From: Coliplasma sp964402515
GTDB taxonomy: Bacteria; Bacillota; Clostridia; Oscillospirales; CAG-382
Length of the DNA: 64,000 bases
Direction of reading: 5' to 3'
NCBI GenBank assembly: GCA_964402515.1
Contig: CAYOCM010000002.1
Coordinates: 1-64,000, forward strand
The translations under genes and the position numbers were made by a program. Positions 40,745 through 49,336 of this stretch are shown one piece after another; positions within the stretch are counted from its first letter, which is position 1; each line of letters opens with the position of its first letter. The notes under the pieces are model-generated. The model was not told the DNA's origin and made no database searches. It saw nothing but the letters and a program-made list of their open reading frames with translations.

Positions 40745-41463
40745 ACGGCCAAAGCATTAAACTGCAAAAATATATTTCGGAGTGCGGCGTCATGTCACGC
40801 CGCGCCGCCGAAAAAGCCATATCCGACGGCAATGTCAAGGTCAACGGCAATATTGCCTCTTTGGGTGATCGCATTATCGCGGGCAAAGACAATGTCGTAT
40901 GTTTCGGCACGCCCGTTTTGCCTGTTCTCGCAAAAATGACCGTGGCTTTAAACAAGCCGCGGGGGTACGTCACTACCATGTCGGACGAAAAAGGACGGCG
41001 TTCGGTAGCCGATCTGCTTGCTTCGGCGGGCACACGGCTTTATCCCGCAGGGCGGCTTGACTGCGACTCGCAGGGGCTTATAATATGTACCAACGACGGC
41101 GAACTCGCAAACAGACTCATGCACCCTTCGCATCATTTAAAAAAAGTTTATCTCGTCACGGTAAACGGCGACGTCGACCAGAGCGTTATAAACGGGCTGT
41201 GCAACATGCGAACTCTTGACGGGGAACCCATAATGCCGGTCGATGTGCGCGTTATAAGGCGCACCGGGGACAAAACGGCTATAAAATTTGTGCTTATGCA
41301 GGGCAAAAACAGACAAATACGCCGCATGTGCGCATGCTTTGCCCTTGATATAGCCGAGCTTAAGCGCGTTGCGGTAGGGCCTGTCGTTTTGGGCGACTTG
41401 CCGATAGGCAAATACCGATTGCTTACGCCCGACGAACTTAAAGCACTCGAAAGGATAAAATAA
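40741..41463 (+). CDS. rluB: 23S rRNA pseudouridine synthase, RluB/RsuA family, 240 aa
   Basis: Isomerises uridine in rRNA. An S4 RNA-binding domain (LQKYISECGVMSRRAAEKAI) precedes the catalytic domain, with the active-site Asp in AGRLDCDSQGLIICTNDGE and GKNRQIRRMCACF near the C-terminus. The start codon is GTG at 40741, overlapping the ytfJ stop (GTGA). Assignment to RluB rather than RsuA/RluE is by overall similarity. Confidence 0.92.
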   Translation: MNGQSIKLQKYISECGVMSRRAAEKAISDGNVKVNGNIASLGDRIIAGKDNVVCFGTPVLPVLAKMTVALNKPRGYVTTMSDEKGRRSVADLLASAGTRLYPAGRLDCDSQGLIICTNDGELANRLMHPSHHLKKVYLVTVNGDVDQSVINGLCNMRTLDGEPIMPVDVRVIRRTGDKTAIKFVLMQGKNRQIRRMCACFALDIAELKRVAVGPVVLGDLPIGKYRLLTPDELKALERIK

Positions 41464-41468
41464 CAGAT

Positions 41469-41762
41469 ATGATAACAACAAAACAGCGCGCATACCTTCG
41501 CTCGCTGGCAAACGGCGTCGACGCGCTGTATCAGATAGGCAAGGGCGGTATATCCGAAAACCTGCTCACCACGCTTTCGGACGCGCTCGAAGCAAGAGAA
41601 CTGATAAAAATAACCATTCTCGAGGCGTGCCCTTATACTCCGAAAGAACTGATGCCCGAGCTTTGCGAGGCTCTCGGTTGCGAAGCGGTACAGGTAATAG
41701 GCAGGCGGCTGTCGATCTACCGCAAATCAAACGAAAATCCGCGCATAGTATTGCCCAAATAA
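41469..41762 (+). CDS. yhbY: YhbY family RNA-binding protein (CRM domain), 97 aa
   Basis: CRM-domain protein that binds pre-50S particles. The conserved core is AYLRSLANGVDALYQIGKGG, with the GxGG loop, SDALEARELIKI and IGRRLSIYR. It follows rluB by 5 bp and precedes yqeK by 7 bp. Confidence 0.93.
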   Translation: MITTKQRAYLRSLANGVDALYQIGKGGISENLLTTLSDALEARELIKITILEACPYTPKELMPELCEALGCEAVQVIGRRLSIYRKSNENPRIVLPK

Positions 41763-41769
41763 ACGATAT

Positions 41770-42399
41770 ATGCAGGATATCAGAGAGCGCATAAAACAAG
41801 ACCTGCGGCTTTCCGAGCACAGGCTTATGCATACATACGGCGTAGTGACGGCATCGCTTGAACTTGCAAACGCACATTTTGCGTTTTTAGACCCGATCGC
41901 CGTCGAAACCGCAGCACTTTTGCATGATATGACAAAAGAATATACGCCAAAACAGCACGAAGAGGTATGCAAAAGATACGGCGACAGTCTGTCAAAAGCC
42001 GAATACGCCTCGCCTCAGCTTATGCACGCGCACACCGCGGCGCTTTTGGCAAAAAATGTTTATCACACCGACGACGAAATCACGCACGCGATAGCCGTGC
42101 ACACCACCGGCTGTGCCGATATGTCGCCGCTTGACATCGTTATTTATCTGGGCGATTATATCGAGCCTAACCGCACGGGCGAATATTGCCGCGCGGTCAA
42201 AAGCACATATGAACAAAACGGCGGCAAAAACAGTACTCTCGCATTGTATATCGCGCTTTTGCAAAGTTTTGACAAGACTTTATCGCATCTTTTGCAAAGC
42301 GGTCTGCCCATATCCGAAAACAGCATTGCCGCACGCAATTATATATTAACGTGTCTGTCCGGGCTTGACGGACAAAATATAAAGGAGAACCAAACATGA
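41770..42399 (+). CDS. yqeK: YqeK family HD hydrolase (symmetrical Ap4A hydrolase), 209 aa
   Basis: HD-domain hydrolase that splits diadenosine tetraphosphate to ADP. Metal ligands are visible in RLMHTYGV, AALLHDMTKEY, MHAHTAAL and VIYLGDYIEPNR. In Bacillus and most Clostridia nadD sits between yhbY and yqeK; here it is missing. The stop overlaps rsfS (ATGA). Confidence 0.92.
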   Translation: MQDIRERIKQDLRLSEHRLMHTYGVVTASLELANAHFAFLDPIAVETAALLHDMTKEYTPKQHEEVCKRYGDSLSKAEYASPQLMHAHTAALLAKNVYHTDDEITHAIAVHTTGCADMSPLDIVIYLGDYIEPNRTGEYCRAVKSTYEQNGGKNSTLALYIALLQSFDKTLSHLLQSGLPISENSIAARNYILTCLSGLDGQNIKENQT

Positions 42400-42746
42400 A
42401 CAACATAACGCAATCACCCACTTATACCGAGCTTGCTCAGGCTGCGATGACGGCGTTTGAGGCAAAGCAGGGCATTGATCCCGTTATGCTCGACATCGAG
42501 AGCGTAACTTCGCTTGCAAGCGCTTTTGTAATAGTCTCGGGCGCATCGCACGCGCAGGTCAAAGCGCTTGCCGAATATGCCGAAGAATATATCTTTAACG
42601 AATACGGCATCAAACCCACACGTGTCGAGGGCAAGGGCGACAACGCCTGGACTTTGATGGATTACGGCCATGTCGTTTTGCATATCTTTACCCGCGAAGG
42701 CAGAGATTTTTATAAACTTGACAAGATATGGAAGGACGCCAAATAA
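42396..42746 (+). CDS. rsfS: Ribosomal silencing factor RsfS, 116 aa
   Basis: Binds L14 and blocks subunit joining when nutrients are scarce. Family motifs are LDIESVTSLASAFVIVSG, RVEGKGDNAWTLMDYGHVVL and HIFTREGRDFYKLDKIW. It starts inside the yqeK stop and ends two bases before leuS. Confidence 0.95.
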   Translation: MNNITQSPTYTELAQAAMTAFEAKQGIDPVMLDIESVTSLASAFVIVSGASHAQVKALAEYAEEYIFNEYGIKPTRVEGKGDNAWTLMDYGHVVLHIFTREGRDFYKLDKIWKDAK

Positions 42747-42747
42747 T

Positions 42748-45150
42748 ATGAAATACGACTATAAATCAATTGACGCAAAATGGCAAAACAAATGGGAGCA
42801 GGCAAACGCTTTTGCCGCAGATGACAACTGCGCCGACAAGCCCAAGTTTTATGCGCTGGTAGAATTTCCCTATCCTTCGGGTGCGGGAATGCACGTCGGA
42901 CACATCAAGGCTTATTCAGGCCTTGAGGTAATTTCGCGCAAGCGCAGGATGCAGGGATATAACGTGCTGTTTCCCATAGGATTCGACGCTTTCGGGCTGC
43001 CGACCGAAAATTCGGCGGTCAAATTCGGCATACATCCGCGCGTGCTCACCGACCGCAACATAGCGCGTTTTACCGATCAGTTAAAACGTGTCGGATTTTC
43101 ATTTGACTGGTCGCGCGTTATAGACACCACAGACACCGATTATTATAAGTGGACTCAGTGGATATTTTTAAAAATGTTTGAAAACGGACTTGTGTTCCGT
43201 GACAAAGCGCTTGTAAACTATTGCCCTCACTGCAAAGTCGTACTCTCAAACGAAGACAGCCAGGGCGGCAAATGCGACATCTGCCACAGCGACATCGTTC
43301 AGCGCTCAAAAGACGTCTGGTATCTGCGCATAACCGAATATGCCGACAAATTGCTTTTCGGGCTCGACGGCGTCGATTATCCCGCCCCGGTAAAACAGCA
43401 GCAGATAAACTGGATAGGCAGATCGACGGGCGCCTTTGTAAACTTTGATATCGACGGCATAGACGAAAAACTGCGCATATACACCACAAGGCCCGACACG
43501 CTTTTCGGCGTAACGTTTATGGTCATGGCGCCCGAACATCCTCTTATAGACAAATATCAGGACCGCATAAGCAACATGGATGCGGTAAAAAATTACCGTG
43601 CCGAGTGCGCCAAAAAGACAGAATTCGAGCGCACTCAGATGAATAAAAACAAGACCGGCGTCAAGCTCGAGGGCATAAGCGCCGTCAACCCGCTGACCGG
43701 CAAAAAAATTCCCATATTTATAGCCGACTATGTCATGATGGGATACGGAACCGGCGCCATAATGGCCGTTCCCGCTCATGACGAACGCGACTGGGAGTTT
43801 GCAAAAAAGTTCGGCATCGAGATTATCGAGGTCATCAAAGGCGGCGATATATCAGAAGGTGCTTATACCGGCGACGGCGAAATGATAAACTCTGAGTTTT
43901 TAAACGGATTTAAAGACAAAAAGAGTTCGATAGCACGCGCCGTAAAAGAACTTGAGGCAAGAGGCATAGGCGAAGCGGGCGTTCAGTATAAAATGAAAGA
44001 CTGGGCGTTTAACCGTCAGCGTTATTGGGGCGAGCCTATTCCCATAATACACTGTCCCGAGTGCGGCATGGTTCCCGTGCCTTATGACCAATTACCGCTT
44101 ACATTGCCCGACGTTAAAAACTTTGAGCCCGGCGAAGGCGGCGAATCGCCTCTGGCAAAGATAGAGTCGTTTGTCAACTGCAAATGCCCCAAATGCGGCG
44201 GCGATGCAAAACGCGAGACCGACACGATGCCGCAGTGGGCGGGTTCGAGCTGGTATTATTTAAGATATATCGACCCGCACAACGATTCATGCCTCGCATC
44301 GCCCGAAAAACTCGACTATTGGATGCCCGTCGACTGGTACAACGGCGGCATGGAACACGTCACGCGGCATATGATATATTCGCGTTTCTGGCATCATTTT
44401 CTTTATGATATCGGCGCTGTAAACACCCCCGAGCCTTATGCGAAACGCACCGCGCAGGGACTTATTCTGGGCCCCGACGGCGAAAAAATGAGCAAATCAA
44501 AAGGCAACGTGGTCGATCCGCTCGACGTGGTAGAAGCATACGGCGCCGACGTTCTGCGCACATATGTGCTGTTTATGGGCGATTATTCGGCCGCAGCACC
44601 CTGGTCGGACAACTCCGTCAGAGGCTGCAAGAGGTTTTTAGAACGTGTCGCAGACCTCAGCTCGATGATAAAACCCGAGACCGACGCAAAATTAGAGGCG
44701 TCGTTCCACAAGACAGTCAAAAAAGTCACATCGGATATCGAAGAGATGAAATTCAACACCGCGATAGCCGCTTTGATGACTTTGTTCAATGAGATAAACG
44801 ACTGCGGCGGTCTGACAAAAGACCAGCTCGTCACATTTATCAAACTGCTTTGCCCTATCGCTCCGCACATATGCGAAGAGATCTATGAGAGCATAGGCGG
44901 CAGTGGACTGCTTTCGCTGTCGCAATGGCCCGAATACGACGAAGAAAAACTTAAAGTGTCCGAGACAGAGATAGCCGTACAGCTTTGCGGCAAGTTAAAA
45001 GGCACCGTGACGGTTCCCACCGACTGCGACGAAGAGACCGCATGGCAGACGATTATCTCGTCGGGAGTGCTTGCAAACGCGCTTGACGGCAAGACCGTTG
45101 TTAAAAAGATATACGTCAAAAACCGCATATTCAATATCGTTGCAAAATAA
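42748..45150 (+). CDS. leuS: Leucyl-tRNA synthetase, 800 aa
   Basis: Class I synthetase of the bacterial type. The HIGH-type motif is AGMHVGHIKAY, the CP1 editing domain includes GYGTGAIMAVPAHDERDWEF, and the KMSKS motif is DGEKMSKSKGN. Zinc-type cysteine pairs (CPHC, CDIC) lie in the insertion. ATG 42748 follows the rsfS stop with no gap, so translation is coupled; a longer in-frame start would lie within rsfS. A strong terminator ends the run of genes that starts near 34862. Confidence 0.97.
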   Translation: MKYDYKSIDAKWQNKWEQANAFAADDNCADKPKFYALVEFPYPSGAGMHVGHIKAYSGLEVISRKRRMQGYNVLFPIGFDAFGLPTENSAVKFGIHPRVLTDRNIARFTDQLKRVGFSFDWSRVIDTTDTDYYKWTQWIFLKMFENGLVFRDKALVNYCPHCKVVLSNEDSQGGKCDICHSDIVQRSKDVWYLRITEYADKLLFGLDGVDYPAPVKQQQINWIGRSTGAFVNFDIDGIDEKLRIYTTRPDTLFGVTFMVMAPEHPLIDKYQDRISNMDAVKNYRAECAKKTEFERTQMNKNKTGVKLEGISAVNPLTGKKIPIFIADYVMMGYGTGAIMAVPAHDERDWEFAKKFGIEIIEVIKGGDISEGAYTGDGEMINSEFLNGFKDKKSSIARAVKELEARGIGEAGVQYKMKDWAFNRQRYWGEPIPIIHCPECGMVPVPYDQLPLTLPDVKNFEPGEGGESPLAKIESFVNCKCPKCGGDAKRETDTMPQWAGSSWYYLRYIDPHNDSCLASPEKLDYWMPVDWYNGGMEHVTRHMIYSRFWHHFLYDIGAVNTPEPYAKRTAQGLILGPDGEKMSKSKGNVVDPLDVVEAYGADVLRTYVLFMGDYSAAAPWSDNSVRGCKRFLERVADLSSMIKPETDAKLEASFHKTVKKVTSDIEEMKFNTAIAALMTLFNEINDCGGLTKDQLVTFIKLLCPIAPHICEEIYESIGGSGLLSLSQWPEYDEEKLKVSETEIAVQLCGKLKGTVTVPTDCDEETAWQTIISSGVLANALDGKTVVKKIYVKNRIFNIVAK

Positions 45151-45162
45151 CATATAAACATC

Positions 45163-45202
45163 AAAAAAGATCGGCGCGCACGCGGCGCGCCGATCTTTTT
45201 AA
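45163..45202. terminator. Very strong bidirectional terminator after leuS
   Basis: A 16-bp perfect GC-rich stem (45164-45179 with 45185-45200), A- and T-flanked. Confidence 0.92.
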
Positions 45203-45203
45203 T

Positions 45204-46811
45204 TCAGTTAAAATAGTTGCCGCCTATAAACAACGACTGATCTATAAACGTATCGCCTACCGAAACGGCGGTATGCAATACATCGCCGAGGTTCCATGTA
45301 TAGCCGCTGTTGCCGCTTTGACCTATTATTTGTCCTTGCGTCATAATATCGCCTATGTTGCATGTAACCGACGAAAGGTTAAAATAATAACTGTATATGC
45401 CGTACCCGTGCGATATGATAACGGTGTTGCCCGTGGTGGCTGTCGCCTGAGCAAACACGACCTCACCGCGTTGCATAGCTCTGACGGATGTGCCGTAAGC
45501 CGTCGAATAAACGTTGCCGGGCAATCTGAACATAGCGCCGCTGCCGGATACAAGCACGGTGTCGGCAAAGTTTGCCGCTTTGTTTGCGGTCACTGCCGCC
45601 TGAAACTTGTCACCCATATCAAAGTATGCGGTGTTTGAACGTCCCGACGTCAGTTCGTTAAATGTTTTTAACAGGCCCTGCAATATATCGGGTGTCAGCA
45701 TAGAATTAAATTCCGCTTCGGACTCAAGCAACGGCAATGTCTGCCCTTCGTTTTCGGTAACAAGCAGTTTTACCGTCTGCACCGCACCGTCAAGTTCAAA
45801 GTTTACATCATAAAGTCCCGGCTTGCAGTCGGCACTTACGGGCAGTATGGCAAAATCACAGCCCGATGTTTCGTCATGATAAGAAATAATATTAGAGTCT
45901 GTTATGTCTGTGCTGAATCCGATAATATCGTCGGCACCGAGATGGTCTATATTTATCACGGCAAAACCGCCCGCTTTTACACTTTCGCGCGAAAGACTTA
46001 CGGTTGCGGGAACGTCATAAAGCAATGTAAGGCAATATTCCGCCTCGCCGTAATAGTCACGCGATTCCGAACGCGTCCATTTTGCCTTAAAACTTGCGGT
46101 TATAACGGTATCTTCGTCAAACACCAACGTCTCTATGCCCGAGACCGGCAATATTGCGCCGTCGGCGGTAATAAACTCAACGTCATAAATCTCATCCGGT
46201 TGCACGGTAAATTTAAGGCTGTTTGATCTGCCGTCATAAAAATGCAATGTCTTGCCGTCGTATGTCGGCGATGAACGGTCGGAATAAAACACTCCGTCGA
46301 CTTTTTTATAACTCCATGAATAAGCATCGGGATAAGCATAAGCCACACTGCTGCCCGATATTATCTCGAGTTTAGGCAACATTACGCTGTTATAAAGATA
46401 AAGGCACTCGGCACGGCAAAGATAAACTTTTGCGGCGCTTTCGTTCATAAGGTATATGCGCCCTTTTTCGTCATAAAACATACAGCCCGAAAGATTCAGC
46501 GAGGGGTAAAGGCGATACACCTGCTTTTGCGAGCCGGATATATATGTTATGGTTATAGGCGTCTCGTAATAAACGTCGCGGACAGGCGAATCTATCCCTT
46601 TGGCGCCGTCAAGCAACGAGCAGTAATATTCAATGTCGCCGTGCTCGGTATATGTATAACTTTTGCCGTCGGTAAGCACTATATTAACGCTGTCGGTGCC
46701 GTCAAGCTCTATATTCTGCATAAAATAATTGACCAACATCACCGCTATAAACAAAAGGGGTATCAGCATCAGCACCGTGACGGCAACAGATGAAAATGAT
46801 TTTTTTTGCAT
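45204..46811 (-). CDS. Membrane-anchored protein with degenerate M23 (LytM) domain, 535 aa
   Basis: One N-terminal membrane helix (about residues 10-33), an extracytoplasmic beta-rich region of about 390 residues, and a C-terminal LytM-like domain. The LytM fold is shown by TSVRAMQRGEVVFA, NTVIISHGYGIYSYYFNLSS and GQIIGQSGNSGYTW, but the first His and Asp ligands are gone and the final HxH is only LHT, so it is unlikely to bind catalytic zinc. It may be structural, as B. subtilis SpoIIQ is. AAAGGAG supports ATG 46811. Confidence 0.8.
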   Translation of the reverse strand: MQKKSFSSVAVTVLMLIPLLFIAVMLVNYFMQNIELDGTDSVNIVLTDGKSYTYTEHGDIEYYCSLLDGAKGIDSPVRDVYYETPITITYISGSQKQVYRLYPSLNLSGCMFYDEKGRIYLMNESAAKVYLCRAECLYLYNSVMLPKLEIISGSSVAYAYPDAYSWSYKKVDGVFYSDRSSPTYDGKTLHFYDGRSNSLKFTVQPDEIYDVEFITADGAILPVSGIETLVFDEDTVITASFKAKWTRSESRDYYGEAEYCLTLLYDVPATVSLSRESVKAGGFAVINIDHLGADDIIGFSTDITDSNIISYHDETSGCDFAILPVSADCKPGLYDVNFELDGAVQTVKLLVTENEGQTLPLLESEAEFNSMLTPDILQGLLKTFNELTSGRSNTAYFDMGDKFQAAVTANKAANFADTVLVSGSGAMFRLPGNVYSTAYGTSVRAMQRGEVVFAQATATTGNTVIISHGYGIYSYYFNLSSVTCNIGDIMTQGQIIGQSGNSGYTWNLGDVLHTAVSVGDTFIDQSLFIGGNYFN

Positions 46812-46831
46812 TATATCGCTCCTTTTATGCA

Positions 46832-46860
46832 ATTATATCATTACAAACAGAATTAGTCAA
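46832..46860 (-). promoter_or_regulatory. Sigma-A promoter of the degenerate M23 gene
   Basis: On the minus strand TTGACT (plus-strand 46855-46860), 17-nt spacer, TATAAT (46832-46837). Confidence 0.82.
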
Positions 46861-46921
46861 TGAATATCTTATGCCAAAAACGAGCAAAATCTTTTTATAA
46901 CAGTTTAAGGAGTTATAACAT

Positions 46922-48193
46922 ATGGATATTTGTGAGGTTATCGCAAGGTTTAGCGATTGCGACGATATGATGCACACCGAGGCGGGCGGCGCCGATGTTT
47001 TATATATAAAAAGCCTGTGTGACCGCGACTATATCGCCAGACAGATAATAGAGCCGCTGATACACGGCATAATGTCTTTGCCCGTAACGGCAAAATCAAA
47101 AATAACCGACGCCGACATCGCGTGCGACGCTTTGGTCAGAGGCAATGTTTTGGTGTTTTTCGGCCGTGAAACCGTATGTATCCCCGCACCGCATGAAGAA
47201 AAGCGCTCGGTAAGCGAGGCGCAAAGCGACGTGACGGTCAAAGGGCCAAAGGCCGCGTTCACCGAAGATGCCGATACAAATATAGCGCTTATACGGCGCT
47301 ATATTCGCTCTGATAAACTCAAATTCATTCCCTATGATATAGGCGCTCAAACTCACACAAAAGTGTTTTTGTGCTATGTCGAGGGCAGAGCCGACAAAAA
47401 AGTAACAGATGCTTTGCGCAAAAAACTTGCTCGAATATCCCCCACGGTGATAATTGATTCGGGTGCGCTTGCACCTTTGCTTACCGGCAAGACGGGATAT
47501 CCGTTTTTTTCGCTGCTCGGTTCGAGCGAAAAAGTCGATAAGGTCGCGTCAAAACTCATCTCGGGCAGAGCGGCGATAATATGCGACGGTTCGCCGTTTG
47601 TGCTTACCGCGCCTTATGTTTTTGCCGAAAGTCTGCAATCGGCAGAGGATTATCTGCGTTCAACGTGGTATGCCACATTCGTGCGTATTCTGCGCATGGC
47701 GGCACTGCTTGTTTCGTTTTTGTTGCCGGCGGCATACCTGTGCTTCAAGTCGGGCGGTGACAGTTTCGGCGACGTGATGACAACGCTTTTGATATTCGAA
47801 TGTCTGCGCGAAGTCGGTGTAAGAATGCCGCGCACGGTCGGCGACGCCGTGGGCATAGTAGGTTCGCTTATTATAGGCGACGCCGCTGTCAAAGCGGGAC
47901 TTATCACCGACGAAAGCATAATAGTTATGGCGCTGTCGGCAGTCTGTGCTTTCATCGTGCCCGCCTATATGTATTCGGTAACTCTTTTGCGCATCATATT
48001 TGTTTTGGCGGCAGCGTTATTCGGCACAAAAGGCGTAGTGCTAGGTTTTTCGATGCTTTTGGGACTTATGTGCGGCATAAAAAGCTTCGGCAGTCCTTAT
48101 ATGTCGCCTCTTGCTCCCATAGACCTTAAAGGACTTATGGATTTTATAATCACCGTGCCCTCAAAAGTTCTGGGCAGAAAGGAGCGCCCCTGA
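46922..48193 (+). CDS. GerA family spore germination protein, 423 aa
   Basis: A-subunit type of germinant receptor in the inner spore membrane. The soluble N-terminal half has GPKAAFTEDADTNIALIRR (family signature), DGSPFVLTAPYVFAESLQSA and SAEDYLRSTWYATFVRILRM, leading into about four membrane segments and the C-terminal GSPYMSPLAPIDLKGL. It is shorter than the usual 460-500 residues but spans the complete family. TAAGGAG precedes ATG 46922. Normal GerAB and GerAC partners do not follow. No clear sigma-G promoter was found upstream. Confidence 0.88.
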   Translation: MDICEVIARFSDCDDMMHTEAGGADVLYIKSLCDRDYIARQIIEPLIHGIMSLPVTAKSKITDADIACDALVRGNVLVFFGRETVCIPAPHEEKRSVSEAQSDVTVKGPKAAFTEDADTNIALIRRYIRSDKLKFIPYDIGAQTHTKVFLCYVEGRADKKVTDALRKKLARISPTVIIDSGALAPLLTGKTGYPFFSLLGSSEKVDKVASKLISGRAAIICDGSPFVLTAPYVFAESLQSAEDYLRSTWYATFVRILRMAALLVSFLLPAAYLCFKSGGDSFGDVMTTLLIFECLREVGVRMPRTVGDAVGIVGSLIIGDAAVKAGLITDESIIVMALSAVCAFIVPAYMYSVTLLRIIFVLAAALFGTKGVVLGFSMLLGLMCGIKSFGSPYMSPLAPIDLKGLMDFIITVPSKVLGRKERP

Positions 48194-48798
48194 TGGCCGC
48201 CGCGATGACATTTTCGTTTGCGTTGCTCATACAATGCAAAAACGACCTTTTTGCCGCCGCGGTATGCGCTCTGCTTATTCCGCTAAGCCTTATTTTTTGC
48301 TCAAAATATCCGCGCCTGTGCGATAAACGTTTGATATTTATTTTTTCGGGCGCCGTGTCGGTTGCCGCTTTTGCGGCGTTAAATACAAACGACGTGTTTT
48401 TTGCCGCCATGCCCGTTATCGCCGGAATGCTGATATCTTTCGGCGACAAAAACGCCGCGTTATATTATGCCGACGCATTGTCGTTTTTTATAATCATCTG
48501 CGCATTTGTTCAGTGTTTTAATTATGCGGGATATATTCCCGTGCAGAATGCTTCGCATTTTCATCTCGCTTTATGTCCCGCCACGGTCTGCATAGGGTAC
48601 GCCTGCCGCAAAAAACCGCTGTTTAACACTTTGGCGGGATACGCGGTGTCTTTGCCCGTGTTTTTGCTGTTTGTTCTTTGCTCTCATGAGCTGACTTATT
48701 ATGCCGCTCTGTTTGTTTCGCCCGTTTTGATATCGTGCTGTTTTTTGCCTTTAAAACACATAATAGCAAACAAAAAAGCATATAAAACCGTGAGGTGA
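48193..48798 (+). CDS. Polytopic membrane protein in the GerB position, 201 aa
   Basis: About six membrane segments with very short loops; family not recognised. It is half the size of GerAB (about 360 residues, ten segments) and lacks GerAB motifs I know. The ATG overlaps the gerA-type stop (TGATG), so it is produced with that protein and may replace or assist the missing partner. Confidence 0.7.
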   Translation: MAAAMTFSFALLIQCKNDLFAAAVCALLIPLSLIFCSKYPRLCDKRLIFIFSGAVSVAAFAALNTNDVFFAAMPVIAGMLISFGDKNAALYYADALSFFIIICAFVQCFNYAGYIPVQNASHFHLALCPATVCIGYACRKKPLFNTLAGYAVSLPVFLLFVLCSHELTYYAALFVSPVLISCCFLPLKHIIANKKAYKTVR

Positions 48799-48803
48799 TA
48801 TAA

Positions 48804-49211
48804 TTGAACTTTGCCGTGAAAGAAATAAAAAAGTCGCTGTTTTACAAAGGCAACGAAACGGTGCGCATAAATATAAGTTACCACACGGTTAAAGACAAAA
48901 AACGTTATGCCAAGGCGTTGAATAAGTTTTATAAAAACATCGCCGAAAACTTTTTTAAATTTGCAGCTACAAAACTTGCGACGTTTGCCGCAAAGCATGT
49001 ATCCGATCCGCTTTTTGAACCTGCCGCCGCGGTGATGAAAACGCGCGTTGCATATGAAGACGCGCGCTTTGTATCGATATTGGCGGAAATATCGGTCTAC
49101 GACGGTATCGGCAACATAAAACGCGTATGCAAACAAACCGTGTGGAATAAAAATCTCGCCGCCTTAGTCCCGGGGCGCCGACTGCATAAAAGCCAATATA
49201 CCGCCAAATAG
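48804..49211 (+). CDS. Small protein with weak DUF3298 resemblance, 135 aa
   Basis: A soluble basic protein without signal peptide. The beta-helix-beta pattern (ETVRINISYHTV, AKALNKFYKNIAENFF, VSILAEISVYDG and a late TVWNKN) resembles DUF3298-type domains seen in RsiV and PdaC, in a reduced form. The start codon is TTG 48804 behind GAGGTGAT; I see no better start. It closes the gerA-type operon. Confidence 0.6.
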   Translation: MNFAVKEIKKSLFYKGNETVRINISYHTVKDKKRYAKALNKFYKNIAENFFKFAATKLATFAAKHVSDPLFEPAAAVMKTRVAYEDARFVSILAEISVYDGIGNIKRVCKQTVWNKNLAALVPGRRLHKSQYTAK

Positions 49212-49230
49212 TCCCGCAATATAACAAACA

Positions 49231-49260
49231 GCCGCGGATTTTTGCTTCTGCGGCTTATTT
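49231..49260 (+). terminator. Terminator after the germination locus
   Basis: AGCCGC at 49231-49236 pairs with GCGGCT around 49248-49253, with partial pairing inside, followed by TATTTTTATT. Confidence 0.7.
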
Positions 49261-49263
49261 TTA

Positions 49264-49292
49264 TTGACAACAAAAGCTCGTGGGGGTATATT
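49264..49292 (+). promoter_or_regulatory. Sigma-A promoter of the Gfo/Idh/MocA gene
   Basis: TTGACA at 49264-49269, 17-nt spacer, TATATT at 49287-49292. Confidence 0.82.
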
Positions 49293-49336
49293 GTAGATAG
49301 GCCATTTTATATTTGTAAAAAGGACGGTTTTTAAAA

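Noticed and set aside
46861..46921. Sigma-G promoter upstream of the gerA-type gene
   Set aside because: A GAATA-like -35 is present, but no matching CATnnTA at the right distance.
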